DNA of 14,003 nt from CAZIWX01 sp964543125 (GCA_964543125.1 CAZIWX010000064.1:1-14003), one strand, 5' to 3'. Positions 1 through 7,033 are shown, numbered from the stretch's first letter. Made by a program: numbers and translations. The notes: generated from the sequence alone by a model not told the origin.

Positions 1-13
1 TGAAATTTTGTAA

Positions 14-42
14 AAGACAAGAATCGTCACAATTGCTATATT
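14..42 (+). promoter_or_regulatory. possible sigma70-like promoter for the small membrane protein gene
   Basis: A -10-like TATATT (37-42) lies 17 bases downstream of a weak -35-like AAGACA (14-19), and the first gene begins 40 bases further on. The spacing is ideal, but the -35 box matches the consensus at only four of six positions, and promoters of FCB bacteria often differ from the E. coli pattern. This is a weak prediction from sequence alone. Confidence 0.25.
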
Positions 43-81
43 AAACGCGGAATACGAATCTAATACATAGGAGAAATAGGA

Positions 82-309
82 ATGAACCCCTTCTGCACTT
101 TCATGGCTTCCACCACGGGCCGCCTCATCCGCATCGTAGCCGGCATTGCCTTAATTGCCTGGGGCCTGCTGGGACTCACAGGCACGGCCGGTATTGTGGT
201 AATAATTATTGGCGCCGTGCCGCTGGTGGCGGGTCTGTTTGACATTTGTGTCTTTGCGCCCCTGTTTGGTTGCTCTCTAAGCGGTTCAAAGATACGCGTG
301 GGAAAGTAA
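82..309 (+). CDS. DUF2892/YgaP-type small inner-membrane protein
   Basis: This 75-residue protein belongs by pattern to the DUF2892 (YgaP transmembrane-like) family, whose function is poorly known; in other bacteria the domain occurs alone or fused to rhodanese domains. The sequence shows a short N-terminus, RLIRIVAGIALI leading into a first membrane segment (about residues 15-33), then a second one (about 36-55) in a hairpin arrangement. The family-typical ending follows: G-A-V-P-L-V-A-G-L-F and a Cys-containing turn with C56 and C64 (C5 lies near the N-terminus). In relatives this region reads roughly CPLYxLLGxxT. The start is supported by a TAGGAG Shine-Dalgarno (68-73) eight bases before the ATG. 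It appears monocistronic, since a terminator-like hairpin follows. Family confidence is good; the biochemical role is unknown. Confidence 0.85.
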   Translation: MNPFCTFMASTTGRLIRIVAGIALIAWGLLGLTGTAGIVVIIIGAVPLVAGLFDICVFAPLFGCSLSGSKIRVGK

Positions 310-326
310 CCCTTTCTGGTTGTAGC

Positions 327-363
327 AAATGGCATCCCGCACCAGGTGGGTGGCGCCATTTTT
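327..363 (+). terminator. probable Rho-independent terminator
   Basis: AAATGGC (327-333) pairs with GCCATTT (355-361), enclosing a GC-rich centre, and the right arm runs into a TTTTT tract. It lies 18 bases after the stop codon of the DUF2892 gene, as expected for an intrinsic terminator. The GC-rich inner part can extend the stem only imperfectly. Confidence 0.55.
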
Positions 364-519
364 CATTTAGGTACGGGCAACCTTCGGCTTTACTAACCTG
401 AGATCCGGCGAAATATTTAGTCAACGCCATCCAACCAACGTCTGTACCCAAACCGGCCAAGCTGCCGCTAGGGTTTTGTGCCGTTGCAGTCGACTTTTAT
501 TTCATATCGGGCAGGTGCA

Positions 520-537
520 GGGAACTGTCAGGGTTTT
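520..537 (+). repeat. short direct repeat, copy 1
   Basis: GGGAACTGTCAGGGTTTT, matching the copy at 779-795 at all but two positions (one substitution and one single-base gap). The core resembles the ACCTGTCAGGTTTT-type intergenic repeats I know from Bacteroidota and relatives, but that link is an impression, not a demonstrated homology. Confidence 0.4.
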
Positions 538-778
538 CCCATTGTTACGCTTGGATAATTCGGCCCGCGTTAGAAAATTGTTAAGGAAAAAGCAGGTGGC
601 TGAAGGCTGAAAATCCGGTTTATCGAATAGTCCTCGTCACATACGAAGACTTTACTAATAACCCTTATTGCGCATGGCTTCCACCGGTGCGGTGGGGATC
701 ATTTGAATTTTTAATCCATCTAGTGATTGTGTTCTCGGTTCAGGAAGCCCAATATCTATGGTTTTTAGTGGGTTAACC

Positions 779-795
779 GGGAACTCTCGGGTTTT
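779..795 (+). repeat. short direct repeat, copy 2
   Basis: GGGAACTCTCGGGTTTT, the partner of the copy at 520-537, in the same orientation and 242 bases further on. Neither copy lies in a gene. Confidence 0.4.
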
Positions 796-874
796 GCAGG
801 TGGAAAAACCGGCGTTATCTTTCCCGTCACTATGCGACACCAAATTTATCACCTAACAGATCTGGGGGACCCCC

Positions 875-1348
875 ATGAAAGTTGCTGAATACCTGGCTCA
901 CGAAATGTTCGGCCGGGAAGATTTAAATGCCATCCGGCAGGCGATCAAAGCCTTTGAAAAGCGCACCAGTGGTGAGATTGTCGTTTCATTTAATACTTCT
1001 TCCGCGGGCCAACCCTACAAAACCGCACGACGCATGTTTGCGAAACACAAACTCCATCGTACCAAGGAGCGCAATGCCACGCTGATTGTACTGTATCCTA
1101 GAGAACAAAAATTCGCGGTGATAGGTGATGAGGGTATTCATGCCAAGGTTCCGGAAAATTTCTGGGATGAGGTGGTGGCGGACATGACCCGTCATTTTCA
1201 GAAGGGTGAAATGCGGGATGGATTGCTCAAAGGCATCAACCGGCTGGGCGAGAAGCTGGCCGAATTTTTCCCGCACCAGGCGGATGATGTGAATGAGATC
1301 AGCGATAAATTTCAATACGATGACGATGAAACCGGCTCAGAGGAATAG
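875..1348 (+). CDS. TPM-domain (TLP18.3/Psb32/MOLO-1, DUF477) cytoplasmic protein
   Basis: This 157-residue protein carries a TPM domain over roughly residues 14-132. It opens with LNAIRQAIKAFEKRTSGEIVVSF, split here as LNAIRQAIKAFEKRT and SGEIVVSF, then has the LIVLYPREQKFAVIGDEGI strand-turn-strand and a helical end (KGEMRDGLLKGINRLGEKL). TPM domains occur in thylakoid repair phosphatases, in YgcG-type membrane proteins and in stand-alone bacterial proteins; their bacterial role is not settled. No signal peptide or membrane segment is visible, so this copy should be cytosolic, unlike YgcG. The C-terminal 20 residues are strongly acidic. The ATG follows TCTGGGGGA at a usable distance. The kinase gene starts 13 bases after its stop, which suggests one transcript. 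Confidence 0.82.
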   Translation: MKVAEYLAHEMFGREDLNAIRQAIKAFEKRTSGEIVVSFNTSSAGQPYKTARRMFAKHKLHRTKERNATLIVLYPREQKFAVIGDEGIHAKVPENFWDEVVADMTRHFQKGEMRDGLLKGINRLGEKLAEFFPHQADDVNEISDKFQYDDDETGSEE

Positions 1349-1350
1349 AC

Positions 1351-1355
1351 AGGAG
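1351..1355 (+). promoter_or_regulatory. Shine-Dalgarno for the ATP-cone kinase
   Basis: AGGAG lies six bases before the ATG at 1362 and fixes that start. It sits in the 13-base gap after the TPM gene, which supports co-transcription. Confidence 0.7.
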
Positions 1356-1361
1356 CAATAG

Positions 1362-2702
1362 ATGAGTCACCTTACCCATGTAATCAAGCGTGATGGCGCG
1401 AAGGTTCCCTATACCCAAACGCGCATTGCCAATGCCATCTATCGGGCGGCGGTGGCCGTGGGGGGGCGCGACAAGCAGACGGCGGATGATCTCGCCCGGC
1501 AGGTCACCGATTTGTTGAATGAGACCTATGGCTCGAAGCGGTTCCCGGCGGTGGAAGAGATTCAGGATATCGTAGAAAAAGTGTTGATCGAGAACGGTCA
1601 TGCCAAAGTTGCCAAAGCCTATATCCTCTACCGGGCCGAACAGCAAATGCAGCATCGCGTGAAGTTGCATACCCGGGTTACCCACGCCGGAAATATTCCC
1701 TATCAAAAGATCTGGGAAACCTATGTCTGGGCCGTGGATCATCATGTCAATACGATTCATCAACTGAATGAGCGCATTGCCAAAGGTGAGTTCCCGGATA
1801 TTGTGCAGGAGTCTGATCGGGCTTATGAGGAAGATATTCAAACCGCGGCTGAAATCATCGCCGAGCGGGGTGATGTGCGCATTGTGATTGTGGCGGGACC
1901 CTCTTCGTCCGGGAAGACCACTACCACTACCAAACTGGCTAACTATCTCCAAACCAAGGGACTGGGACTGGTGGAATTGAATGTGGATAATTATTTCTTC
2001 GATCTGGAGCTCCATCCCAAGGACGAATTTGGCGATTACGATTTTGAAACGCCGCAAGCCCTGGATCTGGACCTGATCAACCGGCATATTCGCCGAATGT
2101 TGAAAGGCGAGGAAATTCTCACGCCCTATTACGATTTCAAATCCGGCCAGCGGCATCTGGACCGGCTGCCCATGCGGGTAGCCAAGAATGAAATTCTTTT
2201 GATCGACAGTCTCCACGGGCTTTACGGGGCCATGACGGATGGCATTGCAACCGAGGCAATATTCAAGGTGTACATCGAAACCCTGCTCCAGATGAAAGGC
2301 CCTAATAATAAGTTCATACGCTGGACGGATTTGCGGCTCATGCGCCGGATGGTACGCGATTCCCTGCACCGCGGTTATGCACCGGAACAGACTCTGACCC
2401 ACTGGCACTATGTGCGCAGCGCCGAGTTGCAGCATATTATTCCCCATGTGAACCGCGCCGATTATATCGTTAATGGGGCGGTGCCGTACGAGTTACCCGT
2501 CATGCGGCCGCGTCTGCTGGAGTTTTTCCGGAAATGGGAAAAAAAGTATTCCAGGGATCCCCGCCGGGCGGATGCCTATGTACGTGCCCGGCGGGTGCGG
2601 GAGTTGCTGGAAATGGTAACACCGGTGGAGGATGACAGCCCAATCCCGGCCACCAGCCACATCCGGGAATTCATCGGGGGGCTGGCGTATGATGTACATT
2701 GA
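1362..2702 (+). CDS. ATP-cone domain fused to uridine kinase/phosphoribulokinase-type P-loop kinase
   Basis: The 446-residue protein has two parts. Residues 1-95 form an ATP-cone, the allosteric ATP/dATP-sensing domain of ribonucleotide reductases and NrdR: VIKRDG near the start, then VEEIQDIVEKVLIENG and VAKAYILYR. From about 150 onward it is a COG0572-type kinase, with Walker A GPSSSGKTTTT (K185), VDNYFFD (D209, the position of the uridine-kinase DxFY aspartate), DYDFETPQALD (225-235) and the YYDFKSGQR substrate-loop segment. The later NRADYIVNGAVPYELPVMRP region matches the long nucleoside kinases that in Thermotogae and Firmicutes carry a TGS domain instead. It likely phosphorylates a nucleoside or a related sugar compound using ATP, perhaps under nucleotide control; the substrate cannot be read from sequence. 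It is probably co-transcribed with the TPM gene. All kinase motifs are intact. Confidence 0.85.
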   Translation: MSHLTHVIKRDGAKVPYTQTRIANAIYRAAVAVGGRDKQTADDLARQVTDLLNETYGSKRFPAVEEIQDIVEKVLIENGHAKVAKAYILYRAEQQMQHRVKLHTRVTHAGNIPYQKIWETYVWAVDHHVNTIHQLNERIAKGEFPDIVQESDRAYEEDIQTAAEIIAERGDVRIVIVAGPSSSGKTTTTTKLANYLQTKGLGLVELNVDNYFFDLELHPKDEFGDYDFETPQALDLDLINRHIRRMLKGEEILTPYYDFKSGQRHLDRLPMRVAKNEILLIDSLHGLYGAMTDGIATEAIFKVYIETLLQMKGPNNKFIRWTDLRLMRRMVRDSLHRGYAPEQTLTHWHYVRSAELQHIIPHVNRADYIVNGAVPYELPVMRPRLLEFFRKWEKKYSRDPRRADAYVRARRVRELLEMVTPVEDDSPIPATSHIREFIGGLAYDVH

Positions 2703-2713
2703 GTATTTTAATA

Positions 2714-2753
2714 CCCCGGCTGCCCTTCGACAGGCTCAGGGAGACAACCGGGG
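2714..2753. repeat. two-tier hairpin repeat (REP-like) between the kinase and btpA
   Basis: An outer stem CCCCGG (2714-2719)/CCGGGG (2748-2753) encloses the word CCCTTCGACAGGCTCAGGG (2723-2741), itself bounded by CCCT/AGGG arms. I recognise CCCTTCGACAGGCTCAGGG and its complement as a widely scattered intergenic palindromic repeat in many bacterial genomes, often described as REP-like; that comes from memory, not from a search. Its right arm contributes the GGGGA that would serve as Shine-Dalgarno for the ATG at 2762, so the folded RNA would hide that site. Confidence 0.6.
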
Positions 2754-2761
2754 AAATTCAA

Positions 2762-3628
2762 ATGAATGAATTATCTCCCCACGAAAAATTCCAGCAACTA
2801 TTTGGTGTTGAAAAACCGGTTATCGGTATGGTGCCCCGCTCATGCGGGGGCGCTGCCGGGAACACCGCGTCATACGCAACCGCTGAAGGCCATTGTTCGG
2901 ATTGCCGTTAAGGAAGCCGGGATATCCTCGTGAAAAATGGCGTTCACGCAGTCATGCTGGAGAATATGCACGATATTCCCTATCTGAACCGTCAGGCAGG
3001 ACTGGAAATCACGGCCGCGATGACAACGGTCGCGGTTGCCGTCCGGCAAGCGGTGGCAGTCCCGTTGGGAATTCAGATCCTGGCCGGTGCGAATCAGGCC
3101 GCGTTAGCCGTGGCCCTGGCGGCCGATTTTCAATTCATCCGGGCCGAGGGATTCGTGTTTGGGCTTGTAGCCGATGAAGGCTATATGGACAGTGATGCGG
3201 GTGAATTATTACGCTATCGCAAAGCCATCGGCGCGGAGCACATCGCGATTTACACGGATATCAAAAAGAAGCACGGCGCTCACGCGATTACCACCGATGT
3301 GAGTCTCGCTAAAACCGCTCAGGCAGCGGAGTTTTTCCTCAGCGGCGGTCTCATAGTTACCGGCGCCGTCACCGGCGAACCCACCCACCCGGAAGATTTA
3401 AAAACCGTCCGGGAAACCACGCATCTCCCGGTTCTGGCCGGTTCAGGCGTTACACCTGAAAACGTCCGGTCCGTGGCGCCCGACGCTGGAGGATTCATCA
3501 GCGGCAGTTATTTCAAGCAGGACGGCTATTGGGAGAATGGCGTGGATGGTGAGCGAGTGAAAAAATTAATGACGAAGCTTAATGAGTTAAGCGGCTCGAA
3601 TATTAAGAGGCAATATCTGTCGGGCTAG
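2762..3628 (+). pseudogene. BtpA/SgcQ-family TIM-barrel gene, broken by two frame changes
   Basis: BtpA proteins (named for a cyanobacterial photosystem I biogenesis factor; SgcQ in E. coli) are about 260-280-residue TIM-barrel proteins, possibly sugar-related enzymes in non-phototrophs. The start (2762) reads NELSPHEKFQQLFG and KPVIGMV as expected. The family then needs a His-containing HLxALPG, but a palindrome (2834-2849) stands there and the frame moves. ALPGTPRHTQPLKAIVRIA continues from 2850 in another frame, and one missing base near 2917-2921 returns it to the first frame at DILVKNG. Read straight, translation stops at 2909-2911. The remainder is intact: KNGVHAVMLENMHDIPYL, AAMT, AADFQFIRAEGF, GSGVTPENV, GSYFKQDGYWENGVDGERV. 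A GTG at 2930 could give a 232-residue product lacking the first strand, and sequencing error is the main alternative. Confidence 0.8.
2834..2849. repeat. perfect 6-bp-stem palindrome at the btpA frame break
   Basis: CCCCGCTCATGCGGGG has arms of six bases and a TCAT loop. It occupies exactly the space between GMV and ALPG of the BtpA reading, where about nine bases (three codons) are expected, so it accounts for a net gain of about seven bases and the first frameshift. Confidence 0.75.
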
Positions 3629-3933
3629 TTTGAATCCATCGATGGGGCCCGAACGGGCAGGACCGGAACCCGTTTTAATTCTCAGTCACGAGCTCTTTAA
3701 TCAGCGATCCGGAACAGTCATCGCCGCGGCGCCGGCGAGTCAGCCACAACGAGCTGGATCCCCACTTACGTCATGGATTGGATTCCAAATCCCGGCCCAA
3801 ACAATCAGGGGTTAAAATTCGTCGGATTCGAACTCTGTCAACCAAGGGAATTGGAAGTATTATCGCGCGGATCGAGCCAGAGCGTCTGGATCGAATCATT
3901 GAAGGGTTGAATGAGATTATCGGGCAACTTTGA
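3600..3933 (+). pseudogene. mazF/pemK-family toxin remnant, orphan
   Basis: Two frames joined give a whole MazF-like protein of about 110 residues, the usual length. The first frame from 3600 reads ILRGNICRASLNPSMGPERAG, split as ILRGNICRASL and NPSMGPERAG, then PVLILSHELFNQRSGTVIAAA and QPQRAGSPLT. These align with the MazF pattern RGDIY..LNPTxGSEQAGxRPVLIxS, the SGTVI strand and TSQ..RAGxP. After a one-base shift between about 3780 and 3800 the second frame reads RPKQSGVKIRRIRTLSTKGIGSI, split as RPKQSGVKIRRIRTL and STKGIGSI, then ARIEPERLDRIIEGLNEIIGQL, which matches the PKxSWVKxxQIRTLSxKRLG ending. MazF proteins are mRNA-cleaving toxins. This copy is dead: ATA stands where ATG is expected, the RPV arginine and the SWV tryptophan are changed, and the frame is broken. 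The first 29 bases overlap the btpA end, and no antitoxin gene fits upstream. Confidence 0.8.
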
Positions 3934-4056
3934 TGCAAAAAAAAATTATTCGTGTCCCCGATGCGGCCACCGTAATCTCCGTGGCGAGTTTTTAGGCATT
4001 TGAATCCCTGCCGATTGGCATAGTTTTTCCACATCGAACAGAAAAGGGTTTATTAA

Positions 4057-4083
4057 ATGATCATCGGGAAATCGATACAATGA
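4057..4083 (+). CDS. possible 8-codon leader peptide overlapping the dehydrogenase start
   Basis: ATG at 4057 after AAAAGGG opens MIIGKSIQ, whose TGA (4081-4083) overlaps the ATG of the large dehydrogenase as ATGA. The dehydrogenase has only a weak ribosome site of its own, so translational coupling through this leader is possible. Such a short frame can arise by chance; the evidence is the purine-rich site and the exact stop-start overlap. Confidence 0.25.
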   Translation: MIIGKSIQ

Positions 4084-6932
4084 AATTGGTGCGGGATTTA
4101 GAGCGGATTCTTGATAAAAAACGGGTCAAAGCCCGCTTGATTGATCGTTACAGCTACGCCCGGGATGCCAGCTTTTACCGCTTGATTCCCCGCGTCGTGG
4201 TTCAGCCCAATTCTCCGGAAGAGGTTGCGGAATTATTCAGTTACGCCCGCCAGACCCGAATCCCTCTGGTCTTTCGCGCCGCGGGAACTTCCCTCTCCGG
4301 ACAATCCATTACCGACGGTATTTTAGTGGAGATCAACCAACACTGGCGCGGTCATCATATTCCGAATGGTGCTCAATCCATTACACTTCAGCCCGCCGTT
4401 ATCGGGGCTCACGCCAATAATTATTTACGAGCCTACGGGAAGAAAATTGGTCCCGACCCGGCCTCTATCAATGCCGCCTTTGTGGGTGGTATTGTAGCTA
4501 ATAACTCCAGCGGCATGTGCTGCGGCGTGCGGGATAATTCGTATCACACCATTCAGTCGTTGAAAATGGTCCTGCCCAACGGTTTGCGGCTGGATTCGGC
4601 TGCTCCGGCCGCGGATAACCGGTTGAAGTCGCAGGCCCCTGAAATTCATGCCGGTTTACTGGCGCTCAAACAGCAAATCGAAACCAATAAAAAACTCCGT
4701 GAGCGCATCCGGGATAAATATCAACGCAAAAACACCATGGGTTATTCCCTCAACGCTTTTCTGGACTATGACCGGCCCATTGACATCCTGACCCATCTGC
4801 TGGTGGGCTCGGAAGGGACGCTGGGATTCATCAGCGAGATCACTTTTAAAACCCTGCCGGATGAGCCCTGCAAATCAGCCGCACTCCTGCTGTTTCCGGA
4901 TCTGTATGCTGCCACAGCGGCGGTTACACCCTTAAAAGAAGCTCATGCGGAAGCCTTGGAACTCATGGACCGGGCGTCATTGCGCTCGGTCCAAAATGAA
5001 CCCGGCATGCCGCCCGAGCTGAAAATACTACCGGATCCGGCGGCGGCTTTACTATGCGAATTTCAGGCCCCGGATGAAAAAAACCTGCGTCAAAAAGTGG
5101 CGGGCGGTTTAGCAGCTCTGAAAGAGTTGACGCTGCTTCATCCGCCGGTTTTTAATGAAAATCCTGAGCTTCGCGCCCGGTATTGGAAGATTCGCAAAGG
5201 CTTGTTTCCCGCGGTGGGAGCGGTACGAAAAAGCGGCACCACCGTCATTATCGAAGATATCTGTTTCCGTTTAAAAGACCTGGCGCCGGCTTGTATGGCG
5301 TTACAAGAACTCTTCGAAAAGCACGGTTATACTAACGCCATCATTTTCGGTCACGCCAAGGACGGCAATCTGCACTTCGTGATTACCCAGGAATTTGCCG
5401 ATCAAACCGGTGTGGAGCAGTATCGCCGGTTCATGGGTGATGTCATTCGGATGACGGCCGGCAAATACGATGGTGCTCTAAAGGCTGAACACGGCACCGG
5501 CCGCAATATGGCGCCTTTTGTGGAAACCGAATGGGGTTCCCACGCGCTGAAAATCATGCGTCAGTTGAAAAAGCTCCTGGACCCGGACAATATTCTGAAT
5601 CCCGGAGTCATTATTACCGGCGATCCCCAGTCTTATACCAAAAACATCAAACCCCTGCCGTCCATTGAAGCGGTGGTGGATACCTGTATCGAGTGTGGCT
5701 TTTGCGAAAGCTGGTGTCCTTCATCCGATCTCACCATGACGCCACGCCGCCGGATCGCCACCTGGCGGGAAATCAAGCTGCTGCAAAAAGGTTCCGGTTC
5801 CGACCGGGCTATTGCTAAAGAATTGCAGCGCGATTATCCCTACGAAAGCGTGGAGACCTGTGCGGTAGACGGTCTGTGCGTGCTGGGCTGTCCGGTGAAA
5901 ATTGATACCGGCCGGCTCACTAAGCATTTTCGTGAAGAAGCGCATTCGGACTGGTCCAACAAGGTCGCCAACTGGACGGTGAATCACTTCGGACAGGTGG
6001 TGGCGGGCATCCGGCTGGGATTGACCGTCACAGCGCCATTTGCCCGGGTGCTTGGTCATAAAAATGCGGCGCTGGCTGGCCGCTGGCTACACAAAGTTTC
6101 TCTACGCGCCATTCCCGCCTGGCAGGCCTACACACCAACCGGCGCTAAAATATTACCGCACCTGCCGGAAACAGAACCCGGTCCGGGACCAACAACCGTC
6201 GTCTATTTTCCCTCCTGCCTCAGTCGCGGTATGGGGGTAATCCCACACGAAAAACACCGGCAATCGGTTCCCCGGGCTTTCATTGATATTCTGCGCAAGG
6301 CCGGTTTCGAACCACGCTATCCGCCGCAGATTAACGACCTGTGTTGCGGCACGCCCTATTCTTCCAAAGGCTACTACGGTGCCTTGGTGAAAATGGCCGA
6401 ACACGTCACCGAGTCACTCTGGGAAAGCACGGAGCATGGTAAATATCCGGTAGTTATGGATACTTCGCCGTGCGCCTATCGCATTAAGACCTACAACGAA
6501 ATTTTGTATGGGGATGGGCTGGAAAAATGGCAACAGCTAACTATTCTGGATGTGGTGGAATTCCTGCATGACTCGGTTTTACCCAAATTGAAGTTGACTA
6601 AAGTTCCGGGTGAAGTCGTGCTGCACCCCACCTGTTCCACCACGAAGATGGCTTTGGAAGAAAAATTCCTTACGCTTGCCGAGGCCTGTGCTGAAAAAGC
6701 CGTGATTCCCGAAAACCACGGTTGTTGCGGATTTGCCGGCGACCGGGGGCTGTTGATCCCGGAACTGACCGAATCTGCCGCGCAACGCGAAGCGAAAAGC
6801 GTGAACCACTGCCGGGGTGATGCTGGCTATTACTCTGTGAGCCGGACATGTGAAATGGGCATGTCAGCCGCCACGGACCGGCCCTATTCATCCATTATTC
6901 ATTTGGTGCATCAAGCCGTTTTCGGCAAATAA
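4080..6932 (+). CDS. FAD-linked oxidase fused to Fe-S/CCG protein (GlcD-GlcF type D-2-hydroxyacid dehydrogenase)
   Basis: This 950-residue fusion joins an FAD-binding PCMH/vanillyl-oxidase module (about 1-510) to a GlcF-like Fe-S module. Visible features are the FAD loop RAAGTSLSGQS (66-76), GLxALK-type middle, GHAKDGNLHF (424-433) and KAEHGTGRN (468-476). A first 4Fe-4S set is C536/C539/C542/C546, a second C594/C600/C604, and two CCG domains carry CC at 755-756 and 882-883. The layout matches E. coli YdiJ (about 1,018 residues, D-2-hydroxyglutarate dehydrogenase) and bacterial D-lactate dehydrogenases of the Dld-II kind. It probably oxidises D-lactate, D-2-hydroxyglutarate or a similar D-2-hydroxyacid and passes electrons through the clusters to quinone or another carrier. 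No membrane segment or signal is evident, so it is cytoplasmic, perhaps membrane-associated. The exact substrate is not determinable. All key residues are present. Confidence 0.9.
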   Translation: MKLVRDLERILDKKRVKARLIDRYSYARDASFYRLIPRVVVQPNSPEEVAELFSYARQTRIPLVFRAAGTSLSGQSITDGILVEINQHWRGHHIPNGAQSITLQPAVIGAHANNYLRAYGKKIGPDPASINAAFVGGIVANNSSGMCCGVRDNSYHTIQSLKMVLPNGLRLDSAAPAADNRLKSQAPEIHAGLLALKQQIETNKKLRERIRDKYQRKNTMGYSLNAFLDYDRPIDILTHLLVGSEGTLGFISEITFKTLPDEPCKSAALLLFPDLYAATAAVTPLKEAHAEALELMDRASLRSVQNEPGMPPELKILPDPAAALLCEFQAPDEKNLRQKVAGGLAALKELTLLHPPVFNENPELRARYWKIRKGLFPAVGAVRKSGTTVIIEDICFRLKDLAPACMALQELFEKHGYTNAIIFGHAKDGNLHFVITQEFADQTGVEQYRRFMGDVIRMTAGKYDGALKAEHGTGRNMAPFVETEWGSHALKIMRQLKKLLDPDNILNPGVIITGDPQSYTKNIKPLPSIEAVVDTCIECGFCESWCPSSDLTMTPRRRIATWREIKLLQKGSGSDRAIAKELQRDYPYESVETCAVDGLCVLGCPVKIDTGRLTKHFREEAHSDWSNKVANWTVNHFGQVVAGIRLGLTVTAPFARVLGHKNAALAGRWLHKVSLRAIPAWQAYTPTGAKILPHLPETEPGPGPTTVVYFPSCLSRGMGVIPHEKHRQSVPRAFIDILRKAGFEPRYPPQINDLCCGTPYSSKGYYGALVKMAEHVTESLWESTEHGKYPVVMDTSPCAYRIKTYNEILYGDGLEKWQQLTILDVVEFLHDSVLPKLKLTKVPGEVVLHPTCSTTKMALEEKFLTLAEACAEKAVIPENHGCCGFAGDRGLLIPELTESAAQREAKSVNHCRGDAGYYSVSRTCEMGMSAATDRPYSSIIHLVHQAVFGK

Positions 6933-7027
6933 AGGCAACCGTTTCGGCCAAACTACATCCTTGATTACACATTGAGGGGATCAAGCTTGCGATTCTGGCA
7001 GCTATTTTGCTGTAAAACTATCTACTC

Positions 7028-7033
7028 AGGAGG
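7028..7033 (+). promoter_or_regulatory. strong Shine-Dalgarno of the exported peptidase
   Basis: AGGAGG lies six bases before the ATG at 7040, a near-ideal ribosome site that fixes the start immediately before the signal peptide. Confidence 0.75.

Larger units (their letters stand above)
364..874. other. gene-free stretch with two copies of a short degenerate repeat
   Basis: I see no convincing coding sequence here; the open frames are short, lack ribosome sites and resemble no family I know. The stretch holds two near-identical words in the same orientation: GGGAACTGTCAGGGTTTT (520-537) and GGGAACTCTCGGGTTTT (779-795), with a third partial match AGGGTTTTG near 469. Directly before the next gene is GGGGGACCCCC (864-874), which probably serves as the ribosome-binding region. 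The promoter of the TPM-kinase operon should lie in the last part, but I cannot pick a box with confidence. Confidence 0.5.

Noticed and set aside
655..852. 65-codon minus-strand frame in the first gap
   Set aside because: No ribosome site, no similarity to any family I know, and it contains one of the short repeats.
864..874. GGGGGACCCCC as a hairpin regulating the TPM gene
   Set aside because: The one-base centre leaves too small a loop for a stable hairpin; it is better explained as part of the ribosome-binding region.
1299..2447. 382-codon open frame antisense to the ATP-cone kinase
   Set aside because: It fully overlaps a gene with intact kinase motifs, shows no family pattern, and its composition reflects the codon bias of the sense gene.
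2893..3177. 94-codon frame overlapping the btpA region on the same strand
   Set aside because: Out-of-frame shadow of the conserved BtpA reading; it ends without any domain.
3933..3998. Short frames after the mazF remnant: MQKKIIRVPDAATVISVASF, and an alternative reading SCPRCGHRNLRGEFLGI with a CxxC
   Set aside because: Both are about 20 codons and close at once. The CPRCGH hints at a zinc-ribbon fragment, but there is too little to support a gene.
3771..4034. 87-codon minus-strand frame across the mazF remnant
   Set aside because: The opposite strand reads as MazF with many matching positions; the antisense frame has no identity of its own.
6960..6985. CTTGAT...ATCAAG as a terminator of the dehydrogenase gene
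   Set aside because: The stem is only six pairs, AT-rich, with a 14-base loop and no T tract.
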